In this document: in pieces, positions 1 through 12,400 of the stretch
Numbering within the stretch: the first letter of the stretch is position 1
How the letters are laid out: each line of letters starts with the position of its first letter
Source: Apostichopus leukothele
Lineage: Eukaryota > Echinodermata > Holothuroidea > Aspidochirotida > Stichopodidae
Length of the DNA: 31,096 nt
Direction: 5' to 3'
NCBI GenBank assembly: GCA_010014835.2
Contig: JAAAKB020187067.1
Span: 1-31,096, forward strand
Made by a program: the position numbers and the translations under genes
Notes under the pieces: generated by a model
What the model was told of the DNA's origin: nothing
What the model saw: the letters and a program-made list of their open reading frames with translations, nothing else
Database searches by the model: none

Positions 1-286
1 AGGGATTGGAATAGTCTGCCTTCAGACCTCATTAGTAGTTCCAGTGGTTCTGTGAATCCTGTCACTCATATCAGTACGCGTGTCAGATCTAACTAATTAC
101 TCTCTTGACGTGTGTGTGGTGAGATATTGTCCCTTTTTGCGGATGTGTGACTGTAACGAAGACGAAGACGAAGAGACAACATGGTGTTTGAAACATGACA
201 GTTTGTATTGTAAGTCTCTTTGCAAATGTCAATTGAATTACAACATTGTTGATTGTCTAGTCTGTTGTACCAATGATCTCATACAG

Positions 287-441
287 GTCTGCTGAAAACA
301 TTAGGAAAGTGAACCGTGAGTCCTTGGAGGATCCAGAAAGCTACCTTGCTCACCCAGTTAATGCCTTCACTACAGTCAAGCGTTTCCTCTGGGAGTGGGT
401 TTTGATTGAGGAACATGTCAGGGCAGAACAGGTTAAAACAG
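287..441 (+). CDS. P4HA1: P4HA exon: N-terminal region (HPVNAF)
   Basis: The exon follows the acceptor catacag and ends at g|gtagat. It enters on the third base of a codon and leaves after the first. It encodes EDPESYLAHPVNAF..KR, matching the DPEGFVGHPVNAF segment of vertebrate alpha subunits. A competing donor at 432 would break the frame of the next exon, so 441 was chosen. Confidence 0.88.
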
Positions 442-3400
442 GTAGATTAATATTTTATCTTTGATTAAATCTAAAGGTGAATGAGATATGTTATGGTTTT
501 TACATTATTTCTTTGCAAACCACTCTGTAATGGTAGAGAAGGATGGAGTACAGTAAACAGACAGTCTATCACAGTTGCTAACATGTACAATAGTGAATTG
601 TTCCCTTCACTTCCATTTTGTGGTTTCACTTTGTAAGTTTACTTTAGGAGGGGAAATCAATTTCTTTCAATGTGCAAAGTATCAAGAATTTCATAAATTT
701 CTATTTTCCCTGTTAATAGAACTTTTTGTCATCTTGCTTAGTTGGTTTTGTGTTTCATACATATCACATACCTAGTTGAGTTAACTGGTAGTTTTGATTA
801 AAATATTTCTTGACCTTTTGCTTGTTTCTTTTTAGATTATTTGATGAACATGTCTCAATATCAAAATTATTTTCCTGGGAAAGAAGACATTCAAGGCGCA
901 GCTGCAGCACTGCTCCGTCTTCAAGACACGTACAGGCTAGAAACCAAAGACATTGCTGATGGTACAATTAAGGGGGTCTCTCAATACCGTCCTGTCATGT
1001 CAGGTACTCTGTCTTTTCAAAATTTGTGTTCCATAAGGTGTTTCAAAAGATAGTATGCATACTAAATGTATTATTCTTTTGAAATAAATCATGTAAATCA
1101 ACTGCAAGGTACAGGGTTTACAACACTCCATTACAGAGATTTTCATGCTAATTATAGACAATGATGCTTTTCCAACATTCTCGTGATTTGATTGGCTAAT
1201 AGTCCATATCCATTGTCTGGAAACATTCTTGCATCTGTAGTGCTCAATGAACATGAAGTTGTTTAACAACAATTACTTGCAATGTTACTTTCCCCTGTGT
1301 AGAGATATCAAAGTTTGTTGTATAGGCTATCATATGTGTGCACTCAAATATCATAACGTTAGGCCTTGCCGCATACCGTCCTATGTAACTTTTGACAACA
1401 ATCACTCCTGGTACGAAGATGCACTTGAATTGTTTCTGAGACTATCACGTAATATTTGAATCATTGTTTTGATCAGAAAATGTTAAGAGTTGAGACAATC
1501 TATGAATTATGAAGGGGTGGGCCGGGCCGCCCCTGTCAAACAGCAAAGCTAAGGCACTGAGCCATCTGCCCTATATATTGTGTATACCATTCACTAAGTA
1601 CAGGCAGTGACACGATCACATCTTTACAACTACACTAGTAAATGTAGTTCATACAATAATTGCAATTGGTGTTCGATCCGGACGCAAGCTTTTTTTAACG
1701 GGACGCAAACTTTTTGGTGGGCTTGCGTCCCTGGGATTCAAACTTTAGTAACATTACTGGATTTAATAATTCCAGATGTTCTTTGTAGTGATCAATGGAG
1801 AACTAAAGATAGAACGATAGGATATGAATGTTATTGTGTTCAAGGAGACTTATGTACTCCCTGATGAATGTGATTTATTTTCTGCTGGTTTGGTTTGTTT
1901 GAAAGATAAATTTCTGAATTTCTTACATAAATTGGAAAAGTGGCACCTGTGTTAATGCTTAATCGATTGGATTCCCCCCCCCCTCCCAACTGGCAGATAA
2001 TATTACAAAAATTCCTATTGTACAATACATAAATATCTTAAATACTTATATGGTACAACCTAAACATTCAAAAATTACATTGTTTCAAAAGATGCAAAAT
2101 ATAGCACCTACTGTATCTGCATCAAAGCACCCTCCAGTTTACCAAAATTTCTCAAAGGGGATGGTGTACGTGACACGCTCAGCATCCACACTACTTACAG
2201 ATGTTTTGATGTTAGCATGAAACTGAAAACCTTTAAAATTAATCAAAATGCAAAGATAGTTCATTGAAGTTTTTACAACATCTAATTAGTAGTGCTTTAC
2301 AGGTGTATCCTGTTTTTATCATCATGTTTAACATTGCTGGTACAACTAAAGTATGTTTGTACCATTGAATGATGCCTTTATCATCATGTGACAGTAGTGG
2401 GTTGATAACAATAAATTGTTTACAATTGTATCATGTATTTATCATCAGAATGTGACAGGGCTGGGTTGGTAAAACAATGACACTCCTGGGTGAATACAAT
2501 TAAAGTAAGTTTTTACAATTGCCATGTCTTTACCATCAGAACAAAACAAGAAGCTTCTTTGTTCAAACTTTCCAAAAGTTAACTCCAATTTCTTATTGAA
2601 TGTTCTTGATTTCTTTTCTAATTGTAGCTGAAGATGTCTTTGAAGTAGGACGAGCTGCTTACAATGATAATGATCACTACCACTCATGCCTATGGCTGGA
2701 AGAGGCCTTTAATAGAGCAATTAAGGAAGAGGAAGATGACACTCGAGCCAGGCGGGACATAGACAAAGAAATAGACATTCCAACTATTCTTGACTACCTT
2801 GCTTTTGCTACTTATTCAGTAAGCAGCAGCATCTACTACCATAATTACAAATATCATTTGAGATTAGCATCTAGTACCATAATTACAAATATCATTTGAG
2901 ATTAGCATCTAGTACCATAATTACAAATATCATTTGACATTAGCATCTAGTACCACAATTACAAATATCATTTGACATTAGCATCTAGTACCATAATTAC
3001 ACATATCATTTGAAATTAGCATCTAGTAACATAACTACAAATATCATTTTGAGATTAGCATCTAGTTGCATGCAGGAACTTGTACAATAAGTGTTTTTTT
3101 GCCATTGCTTGGTGTTACTGAAAGTGTAACTTCTTATAAAACCTATAAAAATATCGCTACATTGACCTCTTCTAACAGCAAGGGGACATGAAGAAGGCCC
3201 TGGAGTTCACGGACAGACTGCTAGAAATTGGTTCGTATTCAGTTATATCCACATGAATGGTTGTTGTTCTAACTTATGAGAGGAGTAAGGGTTAGCTGTT
3301 GTTAGTTCGTAGTTGTTGTTAGGGTTAGTGGTACCAGTTTAACATTAAAGACCAGTGTTGATCCGAGATCTAGGTACCAAGGTTGACAAAAATTACATGC

Positions 3401-6400
3401 ATTGATTAGGGATCTTGTAGTCTTTGTTAATAGAAAGGTCTGGTTGTGATGGATAAAGTACCAAGATTACAGTTTCTAGATAGGTGACATTAAGTCCACC
3501 AGCCCAGTACCAAGTTTACCAGAATGTGACATTTAGTCCACCAGTCCAGTGCCAAGTTTGTGCCATAAAGTTTGTGTTGCAAGGATTGAACCAGTACCAA
3601 GGTTATTAAAAATTTCATGCATTGTTGAGGTATCCGCTATTCCAGTGCCTGCAGTAATAGAACAATTGTTATGAAGGAAACGTGGTTAGTAGAAAGCCTA
3701 CGTGGTAGTTCAGGTCAAGTATAGGTTACTAGAGAGTACATGGTTAGTAGAAAGCCTACGTGGTAGTAAGTGGTCTGGTATAAAGGTTACTAGAGAGTAC
3801 ATGGTTAGTAGAAAGCCTACGTGGTAGTTAGTGGTCTGGTATAAAGGTTACTAAAGAGTACATGGTTAGTAGAAAGCCTATGTGGTATTCATTCGATTAG
3901 CTGATCATTTAGTTTTTTCTGCTTTTAGTGTTGCATTTATAAATAAGCAAGTAGAGAAAGTTTTGAAGTTGGTCTCATGATATTCCAGATCCAAATCATG
4001 CAAGAGGACTGAATAATAAAGATTTTTTTGAGTACCATTTGGAAGAGGCTAAGACAGCTAGAGGTGATACTGGTGATATGCCAGCAGATGAGGATCAACA
4101 TGGTATACCCTATGAAGAAGAGGAAGATGATGAAGATGATATCACAGATGATCCTTACTTAGACTATTCTGAGAGACAGATGTATGAGGCCCTCTGTAGA
4201 GGCGATGCCAATGTAATAAAGGTAAGGATGGAAGCAGGACAAATTTGCATTATTCATAGTCACCTGATCTAACAAATTCTGCAGAGTTTAACGTAGGTCA
4301 AAAGTTAACAGAAGTCCTGGGGAATGTTGACTGACCTTAGACATAACATGGGACTAATGAGTACATCATGCCTCATCAGTTTTTCTTGCGTAAGTTGAGT
4401 AGAACATGGCCTTGAAAGTTATAAAATGCACTACATTTTAGGAGTGACTCACAGGTTGGTTAAACCTTCATTAAGTAGATCACTAGTTGATAAAATAGTA
4501 CAAAGCCTTACATTAGAAACATTTCTGTAGGAAGTAGTTTCTGTTTATCGATGCAAATGGAGCATGACGATGAAAGAATTAGAATTATCAACATAAAAAG
4601 ATGAGTTTCTCCTAATTAGTGAAGGATTATATATCTCATGTTGCTGTCATCTGATGCAAACTGACAAAGTTAATTTTTAGTATTTACAGTAACTGCGGTA
4701 TCCTTGTTGTCGCTCACCTAGACTAAATAAGTCCAGTCTTGTTAGTGATTATGTTACACATTCTTTTTACATTGTTTTGGTAGTTTTGGAGTATTATGTA
4801 GATGGTTAACCTGGAATTAATGTACTTTCATTAATAATCGTATGGAGGCTGCAAATGATGAATATATCTTTTATGTTTTAGCAAGAAGAATGTTAGTCTT
4901 ACTGTACGCCGTTCAAATTTATTGGGGCTGGAATAGAATGGATATTGCTTGTATAAGGGACTTAGGGTCATAGGTTGTTTGTGGTCAAACTGTGAATATA
5001 TATTCATGGTATTCAAAGAAGTCTATAACATTTGGTGGAGGGTAAAGGTCATTGGGGACCAGAGGTTACCTGAGAACACTGAAAATTGATCTCATGAAGG
5101 TAAACATTGACAGATATTCTATATGAACTTCTCTAATGAGTGTAAGAAACCTATCGAATTGGTTGAGATACAATTCAGCAATTTATCTAGGGTCCTTGAA
5201 AACTTTTAAAAATTGTGTTAATTTTAACTGGTAGACCTTGGAAGAAAAATTGTTTATTATGGTATTGTACATGGTTAGGAAAACCTCAAATTTATAGAGA
5301 AAAAAAATCAATTTCTCTATTTGAGGTTTTCCTAACCATGTACAATAACATAATAAACAAATTTTTCTTCCAAGGTCTACCAGTTTATATTAAAACAATT
5401 TTTTCCCCATTAATACATGATATGTAACAGCCGAGAGGGTGTCACCCTGCTTTACAGTCAGACCAGCTAGAAATAAGAGAGAAATATGTCTTCAATTCCT
5501 CAGTTTCTGCATCAATGAGTAAGACATTTTAGATCATGTGAATCTGACCAATGTTGTTTCTTTAAATTGTTTTCAATAATAAATTGTATGGCAAATAGCA
5601 AAATACGTTGTTGACATTTGAAATCATACTCTGAATCCTGAGTGTCATCAAGCGCCTGCAGTTCACAAAAGTCAGTATATTTGTCACATTCTCTACTTCC
5701 TTGGTAGTCTATATACCTTGGGTGTTACAAACTGGTAGAAGGTAACACACATAGGTAGCAGAGATTTTCCATTGTGTATATTTAATGTGCCCTATTCAAT
5801 CCTCCAGGATTTAACAAATGCCAAGGCAGCTCGTGTTCTGAAATGTTCCTATCAACACTACAACGTACCACAATTGTACCTCCAGCCTGCCAAGGAAGAG
5901 GTTGTCTTCCCGAACCCAAAGCTGATCTATTACAGGGAGATAGTTGATGACAAGGAGATAGCTCATATCAAAAAAACAGCTGCTCCAAGGGTAATCTCAT
6001 TTTATAATTCCTTGATTACTTAATATTTGTTCCAATTAGCTATAGAGTTTTACTTTCTGAGATGCTTAAAGAAATTCATTGTTTCCAAGATCATGGAAAC
6101 CCTTGTACTTTTGATCTTATCTCCATTTGGGAAAGCAACTTCGGAGTTAGTGTTGTCTCTCTTGTGGAAAATATTTCAAAGTCACAGAAAGAACAAAAGA
6201 GTGTTACTGTTTATCAATTGGAATCAAAGTTAATGAATGTATTGTTTGTTGTGAATACAATTAGAAAATTTAAAGAATTAACTGCCTTCAATTAGTGGTT
6301 GTTTGGATGACACCTTTAATGTGTTATTTGTTGCATCTTTGATGAATGTAGGGTATTTTAAGAACAATACAACTCAAGTTTTGTATGCTAGATATAATAC

Positions 6401-9400
6401 TGGATTTGTTGGTATTGTATGTTAATGTTGTCTTGGTTACTGTTTGAGATTCTGAACAACAATTATGTAACTTTTTCTTTCATTCCCTTTTCTTTCATGC
6501 CATGTTGTCATGGAGACTGCTGCAGAGTGCTGCTAACCCTGTCTCTGTGATTTTTCAGCATCTTGCATTCATGTTCATGTTGTAATGATAGTCACCATCA
6601 CACTTCAGCCAGACTTTATTTATTTTTTTCTGCACAGTAGTTAAAAGACCCAGTTCGGTATCACTTAACTATAATGCAGAAAAAAATAATATGGTTGATT
6701 TGTTGTAGAGGTTGTGTCCTGTTTCCTAATTACCGAATTTTGTCAACTGTTAGCTGTGGTTGATCATAGCAACAAGTTTATGAACAGACGTGTTCATTTC
6801 TTGAACCATCCTTGTAGTTAGCCTCCTTGAAGATGCTTCTTACTTGTTTAATGATTGAAACAGACTTCTTTTGAGACAAACTAAAGATGATAACAATTCA
6901 GATTTGTTATTACCTTTCAACACTAAAAACACTGATCATGTTTACAAGATGCATTTCTGTAGTAACAGACTCCATCTTTTCTGCTAAATAAGCAAATCAA
7001 GTCTTTCAGCTTTGTTGAAGACTTCAAATTACTCATCCATAAAGTCATTCTCCCAAGTAAGAAACATCCTGCTTACATCCTGTATTGTGCTTCTCATTTC
7101 AACCTATTTCATTTCAAAAGAACCGAACAGAAAAGAGTGTTTATTTGCTGGACATACTGATCAAACTAAATTACCATTATTAGTTCACCAGAGATGACCA
7201 AAATATGCAAAACTTTAATCAATTTGACCAAAACCATAATGCAAGTGCTAGCACCATTTTCATTCAAGTTTGTTTTTTAACATGGTTATCAAGCATAGTG
7301 CAATGAATGTGCACTTTAAATGATGCTAAATGATGAGTAGTTTTAAACAAAAACGGAATCTTTATTGAATTTCAATATTTTTATGATAGATACATATCAT
7401 AAAATGAACTTGAAATGAAAATAGAAGCATTCTTCTCTTATCTGTTCATCAGCTTTAACATTTTACACAATCCCCTGTAACCTCTGACCTTGCGTCTGTT
7501 TGTTATGGTCCCACAGCTAAAGAGAGCTACAATTCAGAATTCGGTGACAGGCAACCTTGAATTTGCAGACTACCGTATCAGTAAAAGTGCTTGGCTGAAA
7601 GATCATGATGATGCAATAGTTGCTCGAATCAGGCGAAGGGTAGCTCATTACACAGGATTAGACCTAAGAACTGCAGAGGAATTGCAGGTAGGATTTTGAT
7701 ACAGAATATCTGATATTCTAAGCTGATTTCATATTTTATTTGCTTTTCTGTGACCACATTGTAGTGCCTGTGATAATGTTTGTTGATATTGTGTACTTTA
7801 AATCAATAAATGTTTCTTATATGGAAGTGACATTGCTGTTTGATTATAATTGATCTCTGGTTAGCATATGACCTGTGTGTCTGACTCTTCATCTCTCATA
7901 AAGAAATGAGGCAATAATCACTCTTACCAAACTTAGACATATTATGCAGTCTAAAGATACAGAGGATAGTGCTATTACACTGAGTGTTAGAAATACAGAG
8001 GATAGTGCTATTACACAGAGTATTACAGAGGATAGTGCTATTACACAGAGTATTACAGATACAGAGGATAGTGCTATTACACTGAGTATTACAGATACAG
8101 AGAATAGTACTATTACACTGAGTATTACAGAGAATAGTGCTATTACACTGAGTATTACAGAGGATAGTGCTATTACACTGAGTATTATAGATACAGAGGA
8201 TAGTGCTATTACACTGAGTATTATAGATACAGAGAATAGTACTATTACACTGAGTATTACAGATACAGAGGATAGTGCTATTACACTGAGTATTACAGAG
8301 GATAGTGCTATTACACTGAGTATTACAGATACAGAGGATAGTGCTATTATAATGAGTAATTATAGATACAGAGGATAGTACTATTACACTGAGTATTATA
8401 TTTACAGAGGATAGTACTATTACACTGAGTATTACAGAGGATAGTGCTATTACACTGAGTATTACAGAGGATAGTGTTATTACACTGTGCTGTATTTACA
8501 GAGGATAGTGCTATTACACTGATTATTATAGATACAGAGCATAGTGCTATTACACTGTGTATTACAGAGGATAGTGCTATTACACTGTGCTGTATTTACA
8601 GAGGATAGTGTTATTACAATGAATGTTATTGCTTTCATTTCATCAGGTGGTCAACTATGGCATTGGTGGCCATTATGAACCACATTTTGACTTTGCTAGG
8701 GTGAGTACTTGACATAATTAAACTGCAAAATGTGTTGACAAGAGCTTCTTTATATGTTGTTAACAGAGTGATACATAGTAACCAAGATTTAAGCCACTGA
8801 GAATGAAAGACCCATTCACCAGTGCCTAGTTCATTGCTACTTAGGTGTGTTATTCTAGTTGACAGTTCATATGTTTGCTATGAAGTTGTATCAATTTAAT
8901 CAAACATTCTTGGTTTTATTTGACATATTCTCATATGGTGTAACACTGATTTGTGGTTTACTTGTGTAAATATCTTATATTCAACCTGACTCAGGAAGTA
9001 GAGATCAGACCAAGGTTAACTTTGCTTCCTGTTATCACAGATAGTTGTTTTCATACACAAACTGAGGATATAAATTTGTCTACAGTGGCTTAAGACTGAG
9101 CAATAGGAAGGGTATGACATTGAAAAATCTGGATTATGTCAAAGTTACTGAATTGATTCCCCTGTACTGTTTTAAGTATGGAGCAAACATAATTAATTTG
9201 AACAAAACATTCCAGTCATATGAATACCCAGTATGTGATATATCTGATATCTTTTAATGTTGTGACTCCTTGTGTTGGATACAATATTCTTTAATTAAGT
9301 ACTTTGTGTCACTGCTTTATGTACTATACCCTAATTGTATCTTTGCCAATGTTATCAATGTATGTTTACTATTATTTTTGATATCCTTGTCTAGTCCTAG

Positions 9401-12400
9401 CCTCTTGATCTGAGCATACCTCTCTCTCTCTCTCTGGTAAATTACGAATGAGTTTCATATTTATCAGTGTCCGCCATATTTTGCAATGATACTGCTTGTC
9501 ACTTTAACTTGTATTGCCTTTATATATATGTTTTTTTTGCATGCCCACAATACTCTCTGGTCTACTGGCTAATAACATCTGAATACTCTCTGGTCTACTG
9601 GCTAATAACATCTGAATACTCTCTGGTCTAATAACATCTGAACTCTGCCTAATATTAACTTAATTTCATTTCTAACCACCATAAAAACCAAGGTGCCTCC
9701 ATGCTAGTCATGGATACAGCTTGGTTACTACAAACTAACCACCATAAACACCAAAGTTTCCCATGCTACTCTTGGGTTCGGCTTGGTTACTACAAACTAA
9801 CCACCATAAAAACCATGGTGCCTCCATGCTAGTCATGGGTACAGCTTGGTTACAGCAAACTAACCACCATAAAAACCAAGGTTTCTTATGCTACTCTTGG
9901 GTTCGGCTTGTTTACTTCAAACTTACCACCATAAAAACTAAGATGCCTCCATGCTAGTCATGGATACAGCTTGGTTACTACAAACTAACCACCATAAATA
10001 CCAAGGTTTCCCATATTAGTGAAATCAAGGTGCCTCCATGTTAGTCATGGGTGCAGCTTGGTAAAATCATATTAACCACCATAGAAATCTAGGTGCCTCC
10101 ATGTTAGTCATGGGTGCAGCTTGGTAAAATCATATTAACCACCATAGAAATCAAGGTGCATCCATGTTAGTCATGGGTGCAGCTTGGTTACAACAAACTG
10201 CATGACATTTGGATTTATCTTATATGTGGCATGCATATGTTTAATGTTGAATATCAGAACAATTAGGTGTTAAGTAGAGGTTAAAGGTCATGTGAGATTA
10301 ACTCAAGTCAAAAGTGAAAACTTTGTTAACATGATATCTGAAATGGATTGATCTCATATGTAGAATGTAAATCCCTTTTACTGAATACACAGGTGCAATG
10401 GTTGTGAAATTCAAAGTTAAATGAGGTAGTCAGAGATCAAAATGCTTTTGGCACAAAGCACTTTTCACTATGTATTTCATACTGTTGAATATTATTATAA
10501 ATCTATTTATGTATCATCATCAGATTAACAACTTCATGATTATTATGTGACAGCACGATAAATATTAAGCTCCATTTCAGTTGAGAGAAAACTTGACGTA
10601 GTAAAACTGCTTTATAAATTAAATAGGCTGTACTTACTTTTCTGTTAGACAATGCTGCAAGATGCTTTAACAGTGTTGCCTGAGGGGATAGGTGTTCCTG
10701 TAATGGTGCAGGCTGTGGGGATTATTATAATGGTGCAGGCTGTGGGGAATATTATAATGGTGCAGGCTGTGGGGAATATTATAATGGTGCAGGCTGTGGG
10801 GATTATTATAATGGTGCAGGCTGTGGGGATTATAACGGTGCAGGCTGTGGGGATTATTATGACAGTGCAGGCTGTGGGGATTATTATAATGGTGCTGGCT
10901 GTGGGGATTATTATGACGGTGCAGGCTGTGGGGATTATTATAACGGTGCAGGCTGTGTGGATTATAACAGGGCAGGCTGTGGGGATTATAACGGGGCAGG
11001 CTGTGGGGATTATTATAACAGTGCTGGCTGTGTGGAGTTGGTGTGCCCATCTTTGTAATGGTGTTGGCTGTGGGGATTGTTGTTCCTGACTGTTGTTGAT
11101 ATCCTTATTTGTGTTGTTTTGAAGGGTTTAGGGTGCACCATCAATAGCTTTCACACTTATAATTTCCTTCAGATGCACCATTTTTGGTTTCGATGATAAT
11201 TGTAACCTATGCATTCATGATGGCGTATGGGTGTATGTAGGCCTATGTGTGTGTGCGTTTGTGACGCCCAGCTTGTAAACACGATATCTGAAGGGTAGGT
11301 TGGACCAATTTCATATGTGGTGTGTAGGGGCCCTCTTACTTGTCTCTCTACACTAACACACCTTCCTAAACATAATATTGCAAGTGAAGCTTGGACAGAT
11401 CGCATATTTGGTATGTAATTGTACCACATTGAGTACAAGAAGCATAATGTTGTGGGCGGAGGTCAGTGGTCATTTGAGTTTACCATGGGTCAAATTGTGT
11501 TGATGTAACTCATTTACTACAAGAAGCCTGTTGTTGTGGTCAATGGTCATTTCAGGACAGCATGTGTCATTGTGAATTTGCCTGTCACATCACACTGTAT
11601 TACTAAGATCAAGTATGTTGTACACCCTCACTATATATTACGTCAGATTCATACAGAAAACTGCTCATGTTACATCATCGCAACCACAATGCATTTTGGT
11701 TTAAAATGTTACCATCTTGCCAGATTTAATTAGTATCTGAGTCTTAAACAACAAGCATCAATAGGAGGGATAGGTGGGGTGTCAGATAGGTGTGTGGAAT
11801 AGCAATATAGATGTTAATTGATAGATAACTAGACATAAGTTAGTACAAAGTGTTTAATGTTCGAAAGTGTGTGTCTTACAATATTTGTTTGGTTCTAATT
11901 TATGACTTCTTTTAACAATGATGTTCGATTCCAGAACAGAAGTGTGTACGCAGGCGGCATTGGAAATAGAATTGCTACAATGCTTTTCTATGTAAGTAGA
12001 ACAACAAATAAGCAATAGATCACAACTGCACATCGGGCAGCTTGCTGAATGTAACAGTTCTGTAGTGATTGCTTAGGTCATTCTGGTTAGTCCATCAAAT
12101 TCGAATCAAGAATTCCTTAATTCAGCAATAATGCAGTTCTGACCATACAAAGAACTTTCGTGTGAAGTTAGTCATTAATTGTGCTGGGCTTTTCCATTGT
12201 CATTACTATAGCACAGTGTTAGGTGCATCTTTATTGCATATTGGCCATCATTGAACTGTTATGTTGTAGATACTTGTCCGATGTTCAGTTATTGAACTGT
12301 TGCTTTCTGGGTAAGCAGCCCATACTGACAAGTGGAAGTGATATGCAGATGTTTGTGCTGCCAAATCATGTATAAATCATGAATAATTCTGCTTACACTA

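Noticed and set aside
80-295. Cys-rich 71-codon open frame upstream of the first P4HA exon seen
   Set aside because: No similarity to the P4HA N terminus and no splice logic. It ends just inside the exon in another frame. Taken as chance intron sequence.
7944-8378. 144-codon open frame with repeated TEDSAITLSIT
   Set aside because: It is the 30/36 bp minisatellite read in a frame kept open by unit lengths divisible by three. It lies wholly inside a P4HA intron, and the flanking exons join in phase without it.
10652-11089. Open frames of 145 codons (plus) and 127 codons (minus) with VQAVGIII or NNPHSLHR repeats
   Set aside because: Both come from the same 27 bp minisatellite, open on both strands because of unit length. 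There is no conserved sequence or splice context.
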